From an uncultured bacterium (GTDB lineage: Bacteria; Actinomycetota; Coriobacteriia; Coriobacteriales; Coriobacteriaceae), in contig CAJMLY010000001.1 of NCBI GenBank assembly GCA_905214425.1, positions 62,001 through 126,000 on the forward strand: 64,000 bases of DNA, in the 5' to 3' direction. Each line of letters begins with the position of its first letter. Positions within the stretch are counted from its first letter, which is position 1. The notes under the pieces were generated by a model, which saw nothing but the letters and a program-made list of their open reading frames with translations, was not told the DNA's origin and did not search any database. The position numbers and the translations under genes are program-made. Shown in pieces: positions 53,469-61,858 of the stretch.

Positions 53469-54325
53469 AGGTCTTTCTGGTTCCCAATTACTACAAGCAA
53501 GAGGCGGTCGAGAGCGGCCTGATGCTCGAGCTTTGGCTGACGCGCCAGGGCTATGAGGTCGCATGGGCTGCCGACCAGCGATCGAAGATTCAAAGCACGC
53601 CTGATATTGACGGCTCCGATCTGGTCATTACGCTCGGCGGTGACGGTACGTTGCTGCGCGCTGCCCGCATCCTCAACCATCGCGAGATTCCTATCCTCGG
53701 TCTTTCCTATGGTCACCTGGGTTTTTTAACTGCTGCGAGCCCCGAGGAGCGCGACATTCTGCAGGTCGTGAGCGACGCCCTTTCCGGCGAGCTGCACGTG
53801 AGCCGTCGCGCCACCATCGCCGCGGATATCGTGTCCGTGCGCGAAGACGGTACGAAGGATGTCGTGCGCACCTTCGCCCTCAACGACATGGCGCTTACGC
53901 GCGGCCCCCTGTCCGATATGGTCGAGTTTGACATCACGGTGTCGGGCCACCATATCGATCGACTGCGTGGCGACGGCGTGGTCGTGTCCACGGCGACTGG
54001 TTCTACGGGTTACGCGCTCAGTGCCGGTGGCCCCATCGTGAGCCCCGACTATACGGGCATGGTCTGCGTACCCATTGCGCCGCACACCATTCAGGCCCGT
54101 GCCTTCTTGACTTCGCCGAGTGATGTCGTCGAAATCTTTATGTCCGATGATCGCCCGAGCGTGCCGGCGATCGCCATCGATGGACAGTTTATTACCTGCG
54201 ATGGCACGGTCGAGAGCGTGGCTGTGCGTCGCGGTCCCGGTGATGTGCTGCTGCTGGATTACGGCCCCGAGAGCTTCTATAACTCGGTGAGCCGTGTGTT
54301 CTACGGAGTGCGTCATGATCGATGA
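53465..54325 (+). CDS. nadK: NAD kinase
   Basis: NadK phosphorylates NAD to NADP. The 286-residue protein has the GGDGT motif in ITLGGDGTLLRAARIL (Asp60 is the catalytic base), the conserved ALNDMALTRG and a second Gly-rich motif DGVVVSTATGSTGYALSAGG. The length is usual. It overlaps tlyA and, by 11 bases, recN; tlyA-nadK-recN is a widely kept trio. Confidence 0.96.
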   Translation: MKVFLVPNYYKQEAVESGLMLELWLTRQGYEVAWAADQRSKIQSTPDIDGSDLVITLGGDGTLLRAARILNHREIPILGLSYGHLGFLTAASPEERDILQVVSDALSGELHVSRRATIAADIVSVREDGTKDVVRTFALNDMALTRGPLSDMVEFDITVSGHHIDRLRGDGVVVSTATGSTGYALSAGGPIVSPDYTGMVCVPIAPHTIQARAFLTSPSDVVEIFMSDDRPSVPAIAIDGQFITCDGTVESVAVRRGPGDVLLLDYGPESFYNSVSRVFYGVRHDR

Positions 54326-55943
54326 GCTGCAGGTTTCTAACATTGCACTCATTCGCGAGGCGACGTTGGTGCCGAGTGCCGGCCTGACTGTCCTGACCGG
54401 CGAGACCGGTGCCGGCAAGACCGCGCTGCTCTCGGCCCTCAAACTTATTTTGGGCGAGCGCGCGGATTCGTCGACGGTGCGCGAGGGCGAGGCGCTCGCG
54501 AGCGTCGAGGCACGACTCTTCGACGGGCCGCACGACACGGAGGGTTTTACCGTGCAGCGCAGCCTTTCTGCCGAGGGCCGCAGCCGCGTGAAGATTGACG
54601 GCCGCATCGCCAGTGTGCGCGAGCTTTCGGAGCGCGTCGGCGTGATGATGGATCTGTGCGGCCAGCACGAGCACCAGCGCTTACTCGATCCGGTGCATCA
54701 CGTTGCGATGGTCGATGCGTGGGCGGGACGCTCTGCGCTCGAGGCGCTTGATGCGTACCGCGCCTGCTTTAAGGCATCGCGCGCTGCCGCCAAGGAGGTT
54801 CGACGTGTTGAAGAGGCCTCGCGTGCGCAGGGGAGCCGCGTCGAGGAGGCGCGCTTTGCCCTCGAGCGCATCGGCGAGGTCGACCCCAAACCGGGCGAGT
54901 TTGAGGAACTCGAGGAACTGCTGCCGCGCTCCGAACATGCCGAGGTACTGGTTGCCACAGCTAACGATGCCCATGCATCGCTTGCCTCCGAAGGGGGAGC
55001 GCTCGACGCCGTGAACAGCGCCGTGGCAGAACTTTCCCGCATGGCTACCGTCGATCGCAAACTCGGCGACATTGCCGATGCGCTTTCGGATGCCTGTATC
55101 TCCCTTGAGGATTGCGCGAACGAGCTTCGTTCCTATCGCGATGGCGTCGCCTTCGACCCGCGCGAGCTCGCTCGCATGCGTGAGCGGTATTCCGACCTCA
55201 AGGGCCTGCTGCGTCAGTGGGGTCCTACCATGGACGATGTTTTTGCCATGCGCGATCGCTCGCAAGAGCTGCTGTCCCTGGTCGATGATGGCGATGAGCA
55301 GATCAAAAAGGCGCGTGAGGCACTCGGGAGCGCTGAGCGCGAGTTGTTTACCGCTGCCAAGGCACTTAAGCGCGCTCGCAATACGGCGGCCCCGCGCTTC
55401 TGCCACGAGGTTGGCCGCCAGATGGCTCGCCTGGAAATGGGCGGCGCCGAGCTCGTCTGGGAGTCGCGCGATCTTCCCCGTGCTGAGTGGACGCCCGTTG
55501 GTCCTTCGAGCTACGAGCTGCTATACCGTAGCGGTGCTGGTTTGACGCCGCGTCCCCTGCGTCGAATTGCGTCGGGCGGCGAGCTCAGCCGCGTCATGTT
55601 GGCAAGCAAAGTTGTCCTCGGTAATGCGGACGGTGTCGATACGCTTGTGTTTGACGAGGTCGATGCTGGTGTCGGTGGCTCCACGGCGCGTGCACTCGCG
55701 GGCGTGCTGGCAGATCTCGCCGCTACGCATCAGGTGATTGTCGTAACCCACTTGGCGCAGGTCGCCGTCATGGCCGACAAGCATTATGTCGTCAGCAAGG
55801 AACCGGGCGATGTTCCCCAGACGCATTTGGACGAGGTAACCGGCGAAGCGCGTATCGCCGAGATCGCCCGCATGCTGAGCGGCGATCAGTCCGAGGCAAG
55901 CTTGGTCCACGCAAAGCAGATGCTCGAAGAAGCTCGAGGTTAG
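54315..55943 (+). CDS. recN: DNA repair protein RecN
   Basis: RecN is an SMC-like ATPase that helps repair double-strand breaks. The 542-residue protein has Walker A LTGETGAGKTALLSALKLIL (about residues 28-47), a coiled-coil middle (about 150-370), and the C-terminal ABC signature RRIASGGELSRVMLASK and Walker B LVFDEVDAGVGGSTA. The start is ATG 54315 inside the end of nadK. It ends the operon; a palindromic terminator follows at 55962. Confidence 0.95.
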   Translation: MIDELQVSNIALIREATLVPSAGLTVLTGETGAGKTALLSALKLILGERADSSTVREGEALASVEARLFDGPHDTEGFTVQRSLSAEGRSRVKIDGRIASVRELSERVGVMMDLCGQHEHQRLLDPVHHVAMVDAWAGRSALEALDAYRACFKASRAAAKEVRRVEEASRAQGSRVEEARFALERIGEVDPKPGEFEELEELLPRSEHAEVLVATANDAHASLASEGGALDAVNSAVAELSRMATVDRKLGDIADALSDACISLEDCANELRSYRDGVAFDPRELARMRERYSDLKGLLRQWGPTMDDVFAMRDRSQELLSLVDDGDEQIKKAREALGSAERELFTAAKALKRARNTAAPRFCHEVGRQMARLEMGGAELVWESRDLPRAEWTPVGPSSYELLYRSGAGLTPRPLRRIASGGELSRVMLASKVVLGNADGVDTLVFDEVDAGVGGSTARALAGVLADLAATHQVIVVTHLAQVAVMADKHYVVSKEPGDVPQTHLDEVTGEARIAEIARMLSGDQSEASLVHAKQMLEEARG

Positions 55944-55961
55944 GTCGTATCAGCGGTGTTG

Positions 55962-55994
55962 GTGGGACAAAATAGACTGAAATTTTTGTCCCAC
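55962..55994. terminator. Bidirectional palindromic terminator between recN and rpiR
   Basis: GTGGGACAAAA and TTTTGTCCCAC arms around TAGACTGAAATT-type loop, with A/T tracts on both ends. The half-sequence AATTTTGTCCCAC recurs at 39344-39356. Confidence 0.7.
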
Positions 55995-56002
55995 TACGCG
56001 TT

Positions 56003-56860
56003 TTACTCCACAACCTTATCCGGCTGGATGAGCTCCTCGTAGTAGCTGATATGCTCACGCGCGTCTTCAATCTCGGGCAGCAGGAAGTTGTAGATGACTT
56101 CGATGATCATCGTGGCGCTGATCTTGGAGAACGCAAAGTCGCCCGTCGTCAGCAGCGCTTCGTGGTTGACGGTATTAAAAGTGTAGTCTGCCAGGCGCGC
56201 GAGCGGGGATTTGCTGTCACTGCTGATGACGACTACGGTTGCGCCGCAGTTGCGAGCCGCTTTTGCCATGCGATTCAGTCGGCGCGATTTACCGGAGTTT
56301 GAGATTAGCACGATGACGTCACCCGGGCGTAACGTGAGCGCAAAGCCGATTGATGTCTCGCTAATGGTGCTCGCCATGCAGCGCAGGCCCAGCTGCGAAA
56401 ACTTAAACGTCGCATCGAGCGCGACCGCGTTCGTATTGCCCACGGCTGCAAACTCAATAACCCCTGCATGCTTAAAGGCATGCACAACAGCCGCCAGCGT
56501 ATCGTGGTCGATTCCGTCGATGGTCGCATTAAGCTCGCTTACCTTGGCAGCCAGGATGTTCTTGAGGCTCTGCTCCATATTGTCGAGCGAGACCTCGTCG
56601 GTCAGGCCCTCGTTGCGCTGGCTTTCCAAATCCCTCGCCAACGAAAACTGAAAGCTGCGGAAGCTACCAAAGCCCAGCTTGCGGCAGAAGCGCGAAACGG
56701 TCGCTTCGGACGTGGCAGCGGCGCGCGAGAGCTGAGCCGCCGTGAGGCGTGGCGCCTCGGACTGGTGCTCCAATATATAGTCGACAATGCGCTGCTCGGA
56801 CTCGCTGTATCCCTGGTGGGTACTAATGAGGGAAAGTGCGCTTTTGCTACTATCGGTCAT
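56003..56860 (-). CDS. RpiR/MurR family transcriptional regulator (HTH + SIS)
   Basis: A 285-residue regulator. The N-terminal HTH_6 domain has SESEQRIVDYILEHQSEAPR and the helix-turn-helix LSRAAATSEATVSRFCRKLGF. The C-terminal SIS sugar-phosphate-binding domain (about 125-260) includes FALTLRPGDVIVLISNSGKSRR. Family members sense phosphosugars. It is transcribed divergently from the fruA-type PTS gene with 272 bases between, so it is the likely regulator of that locus. ATG 56860 is preceded by AGGAGC; upstream codons have no such site. Confidence 0.9.
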   Translation of the reverse strand: MTDSSKSALSLISTHQGYSESEQRIVDYILEHQSEAPRLTAAQLSRAAATSEATVSRFCRKLGFGSFRSFQFSLARDLESQRNEGLTDEVSLDNMEQSLKNILAAKVSELNATIDGIDHDTLAAVVHAFKHAGVIEFAAVGNTNAVALDATFKFSQLGLRCMASTISETSIGFALTLRPGDVIVLISNSGKSRRLNRMAKAARNCGATVVVISSDSKSPLARLADYTFNTVNHEALLTTGDFAFSKISATMIIEVIYNFLLPEIEDAREHISYYEELIQPDKVVE

Positions 56861-56967
56861 GGATGGCTCCTGGTTGGCATGAAAATCTAATTTGATTCGC
56901 AATGCCATAGTATACGGGCATTTTCAATTACAAGATACACCTTGCCGTTTCAAGTGTTGATGGTAAA

Positions 56968-56996
56968 CTTTCACTTACCGTTTACGGTTATGAAAG
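56968..56996. promoter_or_regulatory. Palindromic operator candidate between rpiR and fruA
   Basis: Outer CTTTCA and TGAAAG and inner ACCG-TTTA-CGGT form a bulged dyad. A similar half CTTTCA/GAAAGG-type sequence flanks it. This is the natural binding site for the RpiR regulator, shared by divergent genes. Confidence 0.55.
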
Positions 56997-57132
56997 AACC
57001 TTTCACCGGAGAATTGCACCTTGTCTCTTCTCACGCGGACGGTAGGTTGGTATCTTTCAGTTGTGGAAAAACGCGCATCGAAGCGCGTGTAGGGGAGCGC
57101 CCGCGGGCGCTGTACTCAAGAAGGAGGGACAC

Positions 57133-59136
57133 ATGGCTAAGTTTGACATCATCGCCGCGACCGGTTGCCCGACCGGCATTGCGCACACCTTCATGGCGAA
57201 GGAGGCGCTGGAGAAGGCAGCTGCCGAGCGCGGTCTGACCATTAAGGTCGAGACTCATGGCCAGGTCGGTGTCGAGAACGAGCTCACCAAGAGTGAGATC
57301 GCTGGTGCCAAGGCCGTCGTCGTCGCAGCCGACAAGGATGTCCAGGCTGAGCGTTTCGCCGGTAAGCCCATGGTTTCCGTTGGTGTTTCCAAGGCCCTGT
57401 CCGTTGAGGCCGCCGGTAAGCTGATTGACCGCGCGCTCGCCGCCAAGGGCGACAGCACGGTTGCAGCCGCTGCCGATGTCGAGGACGAGGTCGAGGAGAA
57501 GGAGTCCATCGGCCACGTCATCTACAAGCACCTCATGAATGGCGTCAGCCACATGCTGGTCTTCGTCGTCGCCGGTGGTGTTCTGACCGCCGTCTCGTTC
57601 CTGTGGGGCATCACGTCCTTCGATTCGACGGCTGCCGACTACAACACCTTTGCCGCGATGCTCAAGATCATCGGCGGCATCGCCATGAACCTCATGGTTC
57701 CGGTGCTTTCCGCCTACATCGCCGAGTCCATCGGCAAGCGTCCGGCGCTCGTCCCCGGTTTCGTCGCCGGTATGATCGCCATCCAGGGTCTGCCCGTTAA
57801 CGCCGATACCGGCATGATCGACGCCGGTGGCGCAGGCGTGGGCTTTGGCTTCCTGGGCGGCATCGTCGGCGGCTTCCTCGCTGGCTATGTCATCCTGCTG
57901 CTCGAGAAGGTTTTTGCCGGTCTGCCCAAGAACCTGGACGGCCTCAAGGCTATCTTCCTGTACCCGCTGTTCTCGACCGCCATCGTCGGTCTGGTCATGC
58001 TCGGCATCTCCGGCCCCATGGCTGCCATCAACACCGCCATGATGGACTTCCTCAAGGGCCTGTCTGCCTCTGGCGCCGTTGTCCTGGGTCTTGCCATCGG
58101 CTGCATGTGCGCCTTTGACATGGGCGGCCCGGTCAACAAGGCTGCTTACGTCACCGGTACCGCTATGCTCACCGAGGCTCTGGCCGCCGGTGTCGGTACC
58201 GACACCTACAACTTCGGCACCAACTTCATGGCTGCCGTCTCCGCCGCTTGCATCGTTCCGCCGCTGATCACCACCTTCGCCGTCGTTGTCGGCAAGAAGT
58301 ACTTTAGCCAGGAGGATCACGACGCCGGTGTCGTCAACCTCATCCTTGGTTGCACCCACATCACCGAGGGCGCCATTCCGTTCATGACCAAGAACATCTG
58401 GCCCGTTATGCCCATCATGATGCTCGGTTCCTCCATCGCTTCGATCCTGACCATTATGTTCAACGTTCACGATCCGGCGCCCCACGGTGGCTTCCTGGTC
58501 CTGCCCGTTGTCGAGAACGGTCCGCTGTGGGTCCTCGCTATCCTCATCGGCGCCGTGGTCGGTGGCATTCTGTTCGTGGTCTTCAAGAAGTACGACTTCG
58601 AGAAGAACCAGAAGGCCGCTCCTGCAGCCAAGCCGGTTGAGGCCCCCAAGGCCGCTGCCGTCGAGGCCCCCAAGGCCGAGGCTGCCGACTTCGTGAAGGT
58701 CGAGAACGTCTTTGTCGCCGAGGACTTCGCTTCACGTGACGACGCCCTGAGCTTTGTCTCTAACCAGGCCGTCAAGGCCGGTATCGCCGGCGACGCCGAC
58801 GCCGTGATGAACGCCTTCCTGGCCCGCGAGGCCGAGGGCACCACGGGCATGATGGAGGGCTTCGCCATCCCGCATGCCAAGTCGGACGCCATTACCGAGG
58901 CTGCTGTCATCGTCGTCAAGGACGACTCTGGCGTGACCGGTTGGGACACCATGGACGGCGCTCCCGTCAACGTTGCCATCGCCCTGCTCATCCCGGGCGC
59001 TCAGGCTGGCACCACGCACCTCAAGATCCTGTCCAAGGTCGCCGAGGCGCTTATGGACGAGGATTTCCGTGCCACCGTCAAGGGTTCTACCGACGCCGCC
59101 GAGATCGCCAAGACGATCAACGCCCGCCTGGTCTAA
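57133..59136 (+). CDS. fruA: PTS fructose transporter, EIIBCA fusion
   Basis: A 667-residue fructose-specific enzyme II that imports and phosphorylates fructose to fructose-1-phosphate. Domain order is B-C-A. EIIB (1-100) carries Cys12 in ATGCPTGIAHTFMA. EIIC (about 130-490) has 8-9 membrane helices and CAFDMGGPVNKAAYVTG. A Pro/Ala/Lys linker (about 500-525) precedes EIIA (about 530-667) with the phospho-His in GFAIPHAKSD. The start is ATG 57133 behind AAGGAGGG. The downstream HPr, enzyme I and two 1-phosphofructokinases complete the pathway to fructose-1,6-bisphosphate. Confidence 0.95.
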   Translation: MAKFDIIAATGCPTGIAHTFMAKEALEKAAAERGLTIKVETHGQVGVENELTKSEIAGAKAVVVAADKDVQAERFAGKPMVSVGVSKALSVEAAGKLIDRALAAKGDSTVAAAADVEDEVEEKESIGHVIYKHLMNGVSHMLVFVVAGGVLTAVSFLWGITSFDSTAADYNTFAAMLKIIGGIAMNLMVPVLSAYIAESIGKRPALVPGFVAGMIAIQGLPVNADTGMIDAGGAGVGFGFLGGIVGGFLAGYVILLLEKVFAGLPKNLDGLKAIFLYPLFSTAIVGLVMLGISGPMAAINTAMMDFLKGLSASGAVVLGLAIGCMCAFDMGGPVNKAAYVTGTAMLTEALAAGVGTDTYNFGTNFMAAVSAACIVPPLITTFAVVVGKKYFSQEDHDAGVVNLILGCTHITEGAIPFMTKNIWPVMPIMMLGSSIASILTIMFNVHDPAPHGGFLVLPVVENGPLWVLAILIGAVVGGILFVVFKKYDFEKNQKAAPAAKPVEAPKAAAVEAPKAEAADFVKVENVFVAEDFASRDDALSFVSNQAVKAGIAGDADAVMNAFLAREAEGTTGMMEGFAIPHAKSDAITEAAVIVVKDDSGVTGWDTMDGAPVNVAIALLIPGAQAGTTHLKILSKVAEALMDEDFRATVKGSTDAAEIAKTINARLV

Positions 59137-59171
59137 TCCAGCAGTTAGCGAATAATATCGCCCCTTGTAAC

Positions 59172-59207
59172 AAAGGCGGAGACCCTCACCAGGGCCTCCG
59201 CCTTTTT
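59172..59207 (+). terminator. Terminator after fruA
   Basis: AAGGCGGAG and CTCCGCCTT arms followed by TTTT. Confidence 0.85.
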
Positions 59208-59217
59208 CATCCCCAAA

Positions 59218-59288
59218 TAAGTTGCGGTGAAATAGGAACTGTTTAAACGATTCAACCCCAAATTCAATCCCTATTTCACCGCAACTTA
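59218..59288. repeat. 71-nt inverted repeat with 19-bp perfect arms
   Basis: TAAGTTGCGGTGAAATAGG and its exact complement CCTATTTCACCGCAACTTA surround a 33-base spacer (ends included). No T tract. The whole 59137-59683 gap (547 bases) holds this, the hairpin at 59294-59309, the 152-nt palindrome at 59394-59545 and the HPr leader; I find no credible gene in it. Confidence 0.8.
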
Positions 59289-59293
59289 CAAAA

Positions 59294-59309
59294 GGGTCTA
59301 GATAGACCC
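59294..59309. repeat. Short perfect hairpin
   Basis: GGGTCTA-GA-TAGACCC, between the two larger inverted repeats. Confidence 0.6.
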
Positions 59310-59393
59310 CATCAACCAAATCAACCAGGCGAACAACAAATCAGCCAGAATTTCGTTCGCACAATATTGCTCTGGACCGACCGAGTTTCCGCA

Positions 59394-59545
59394 GCTTGCT
59401 CGCCCACAGGGGGCCGGGCGCGGCCTGTGAGATTTATCGCGAGTTCCGCACGAGCCGAAGAGCACTTAATGTTCTCTTCGTGCGAGCAGGACTGTAGAGC
59501 AGGAAATCTCACTGGCCACGCCCGGCCCCCTGTGGGCGAGCAAGC
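59394..59545. repeat. 152-nt nested palindromic element (42-bp arms, REP/MITE- or RNA-like)
   Basis: Outer arms of 42 bases match on both strands with two mismatches; the outer ends are GCTTGCTCGCCCACAGGGGG and its complement. Between them is an inner hairpin with CGCACGA ... CTCTTCGTGCG arms. Because of the symmetry, both strands show a short open frame with the same residues (CSPTGGRARPVRF), which is an artefact rather than a gene. It lies between fruA and ptsH. Confidence 0.8.
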
Positions 59546-59683
59546 GGACGACAAACACATCTGTCCAACAATTCGTGCGAAACATAATGAAAAACCGTTT
59601 GATGTGAGTTAATATAAACAACGTCGTGAATCTGACTCCTGCCGCATGCACGACAGGGGTTAAACACAAAAAAGGAGTCAATT

Positions 59684-59947
59684 ATGGTTTCTGAGAAGGC
59701 TACCCTCGTCAATCCGCAGGGTCTTCACATGCGTCCGGCCGGCCTCTTCGCCTCCACCATGGGCAAGTACGCTTGCGACGTGACGGTCGTTACCCCCGAG
59801 AAGGAGGTCAACGGCAAGTCCCCGATGGCCCTCATGGCTGCTGGTATCCCCTGCGGCACCGAGGTCGAGGTCAAGTGCGACGGCGCTGACGAGGCCGAGG
59901 CTCTGGCTGCTGCCATCGAGCTCATCAAGAGCGGTCTTGGCGAGTAG
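59684..59947 (+). CDS. ptsH: Phosphocarrier protein HPr
   Basis: HPr shuttles phosphate from enzyme I to EIIA. The 87-residue protein has active His15 in NPQGLHMRPAG and the regulatory serine Ser46 in NGKSPMALMAAG, the site of HPr kinase in low-GC bacteria. The start is ATG 59684 behind AAAGGAG. It lies after the fruA locus and 133 bases before ptsI; a terminator lies between them. Confidence 0.96.
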   Translation: MVSEKATLVNPQGLHMRPAGLFASTMGKYACDVTVVTPEKEVNGKSPMALMAAGIPCGTEVEVKCDGADEAEALAAAIELIKSGLGE

Positions 59948-59992
59948 AACTCAAACGGGTCGCATGTTGAACAACTAAGTTCATATTTGGGG

Positions 59993-60027
59993 GCGCAGTG
60001 ACCTGTTGTAAGGTAGCTGCGCTCTTT
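59993..60027 (+). terminator. Terminator between ptsH and ptsI
   Basis: GCGCAG and CTGCGC arms around an 18-base loop, followed by TCTTTTG; may act as partial terminator within the operon. Confidence 0.6.
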
Positions 60028-60080
60028 TGTCATGGATATGGCAAAACGCTTTATCACATGACACGGAGAGAGGAATGGGA

Positions 60081-61784
60081 ATGTATCAGGGAGTCAACGC
60101 TTCCGAGGGCATCGGTATCGGCACCGTCATGGTCGCCGTCGATCCCGACTTGACGTTTGAGCCGCACGATGTTGCTGATTCGGCAGCAGAGAAGGAGCGC
60201 TATCAGTCCGCTCTTTCGGTCTTCTGCGAGAAGACCCAGGCTCAGGCCGACCATATGAAGGAGACGGTGGGCGAGGCCGAGGCCGAGATCATGAGCGGAC
60301 ACATTGTCCTGGCTCAGGACCCGGGCATGACCGACGCCATCAACGCCGCCATTGACGGCGGTACCTGCGCCGAGCAGGCGCTCATGGACACCTCGACTAT
60401 GTTCGAGAACATGTTCCTGTCCATGGACGACGAGATGTTCCGTCTGCGCGCGGCCGACATCGCCGACATCCGCACCGGTATTCTGGCCGAGCTGCTGGGC
60501 AAGGAGGTCGTCGACCTCTCCGTCCTGCCCGAGAACACTGTCGTTGTCGTGCACGACCTCACGCCGTCCATGACCGCCACGATCGATAAGGCCCACGTTG
60601 CCGGTATCGTCACCGAGACCGGTGGCCGCACGTCGCACTCCGCGATTATTGCGCGCGCCCTTGAGATCCCGGCTGTCCTTTCGGTTTCCAATAGCTGCAC
60701 CGCGCTGCGTAACGGTATGACCGTTGTCGTCGACGGTGGCAAGGGTATCGTTGAGGCCGATCCCGACGAGGAGACGCTCGCCGCCTACACCGCCAAGGCC
60801 GAGGCCTTCGCTGCCGAGAAGGCAGCCCTCGAGGCCTTCCGTGGCAAGCCGTCCGTGACTGCCGATGGCATCAAGAAGATCATCGCCTGCAACATCGGTA
60901 ACCCCGATGACGTGTCCAACGCGCTCGATCACGACGCCGAGGCCATTGGTCTGTTCCGCTCCGAGTTCCTGTTCATGGACTCCGCTGAGCTTCCTTCCGA
61001 GGAGGAGCAGTTCAACGCCTACCGTAAGGTCGCCAGCGCGCTCAAGGGTGCTCCGGTCATCATCCGCACGCTCGATGTGGGTGGCGACAAGGAGATTCCG
61101 TATCTGCACATGGTCAAGGAAGATAACCCCTTCATGGGCTTCCGTGCCGTGCGTTACTGCCTGGCCAATCCCGACCAGTACAAGGTCCAGCTCCGCGCTC
61201 TGCTGCGCGCTAGCGCCTTCGGTGACGTCAAGATCATGATCCCGCTCGTCACCTGCGTCGAGGAGGTCTTGGCTGTCAAGGAGCTCGTCGAGCAGTGCAA
61301 GGCCGAGCTGACCGAAGAGGGTCGCAAGTTTAACGAGAACATCGAGGTCGGCATCATGGTCGAGACGCCCGCTGCTTCGCTGCTCGCAGACCGTCTTGCC
61401 GAGGTTGCCGACTTCTTCTCCATCGGCACCAACGACCTGATCGGCTACACCATGTGCGCCGACCGTGGCAACGACACCATCTCCAACCTGTACCAGGTGT
61501 ACTATCCCGCCGTGCTCCGTTCGCTCAAGAACATCATCGAGAGCGGCGTGAAGGCCGGCATCATGGTCGGTATGTGCGGCGAGGCCGCTGCCGATCCGCT
61601 GCTCGAGCCGCTGCTGATCAGCTGGGGCCTGGAGGAGTTCTCGATGAGCGCTCCGTCGATCCTGCGCGCCCGCAAGACCATCAGCCAGTGGACCAAGGCC
61701 GAGTGCGACGAGCTCGCCGAGAAGGCGCTCGCCTGCAACACCGCCGCCGAGGTCAAGGCACTGCTCGAGTCCGCAGCTCGCTAA
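60081..61784 (+). CDS. ptsI: Phosphoenolpyruvate-protein phosphotransferase (PTS enzyme I)
   Basis: Enzyme I takes phosphate from PEP and passes it to HPr, starting all PTS reactions. The 567-residue protein begins YQGVNASEGIGIG, has a phospho-His domain with His186 in GGRTSHSAIIARALEIP, and the TIM-barrel PEP-binding domain with IGLFRSEFLFMD, GFRAVRYCL and SIGTNDLIGYTM and MCGEAAAD. The start is ATG 60081, seven bases after GAGAGGA; the ATG at 60075 is too close. It is 74 bases before the first 1-phosphofructokinase. Confidence 0.95.
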   Translation: MYQGVNASEGIGIGTVMVAVDPDLTFEPHDVADSAAEKERYQSALSVFCEKTQAQADHMKETVGEAEAEIMSGHIVLAQDPGMTDAINAAIDGGTCAEQALMDTSTMFENMFLSMDDEMFRLRAADIADIRTGILAELLGKEVVDLSVLPENTVVVVHDLTPSMTATIDKAHVAGIVTETGGRTSHSAIIARALEIPAVLSVSNSCTALRNGMTVVVDGGKGIVEADPDEETLAAYTAKAEAFAAEKAALEAFRGKPSVTADGIKKIIACNIGNPDDVSNALDHDAEAIGLFRSEFLFMDSAELPSEEEQFNAYRKVASALKGAPVIIRTLDVGGDKEIPYLHMVKEDNPFMGFRAVRYCLANPDQYKVQLRALLRASAFGDVKIMIPLVTCVEEVLAVKELVEQCKAELTEEGRKFNENIEVGIMVETPAASLLADRLAEVADFFSIGTNDLIGYTMCADRGNDTISNLYQVYYPAVLRSLKNIIESGVKAGIMVGMCGEAAADPLLEPLLISWGLEEFSMSAPSILRARKTISQWTKAECDELAEKALACNTAAEVKALLESAAR

Positions 61785-61858
61785 TTTGGTATCAGAGGTA
61801 ACCGCGTGGTTGGAATGGGCCGGCCACGCGGCCCTCACATATACAGGGGGTACTGTAA

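Noticed and set aside
59321..59612. Small open frames on both strands over the 152-nt palindrome
   Set aside because: Both give the same CSPTGGRA-type sequence because the DNA is self-complementary; there is no ribosome-binding site, so these are artefacts of the repeat.
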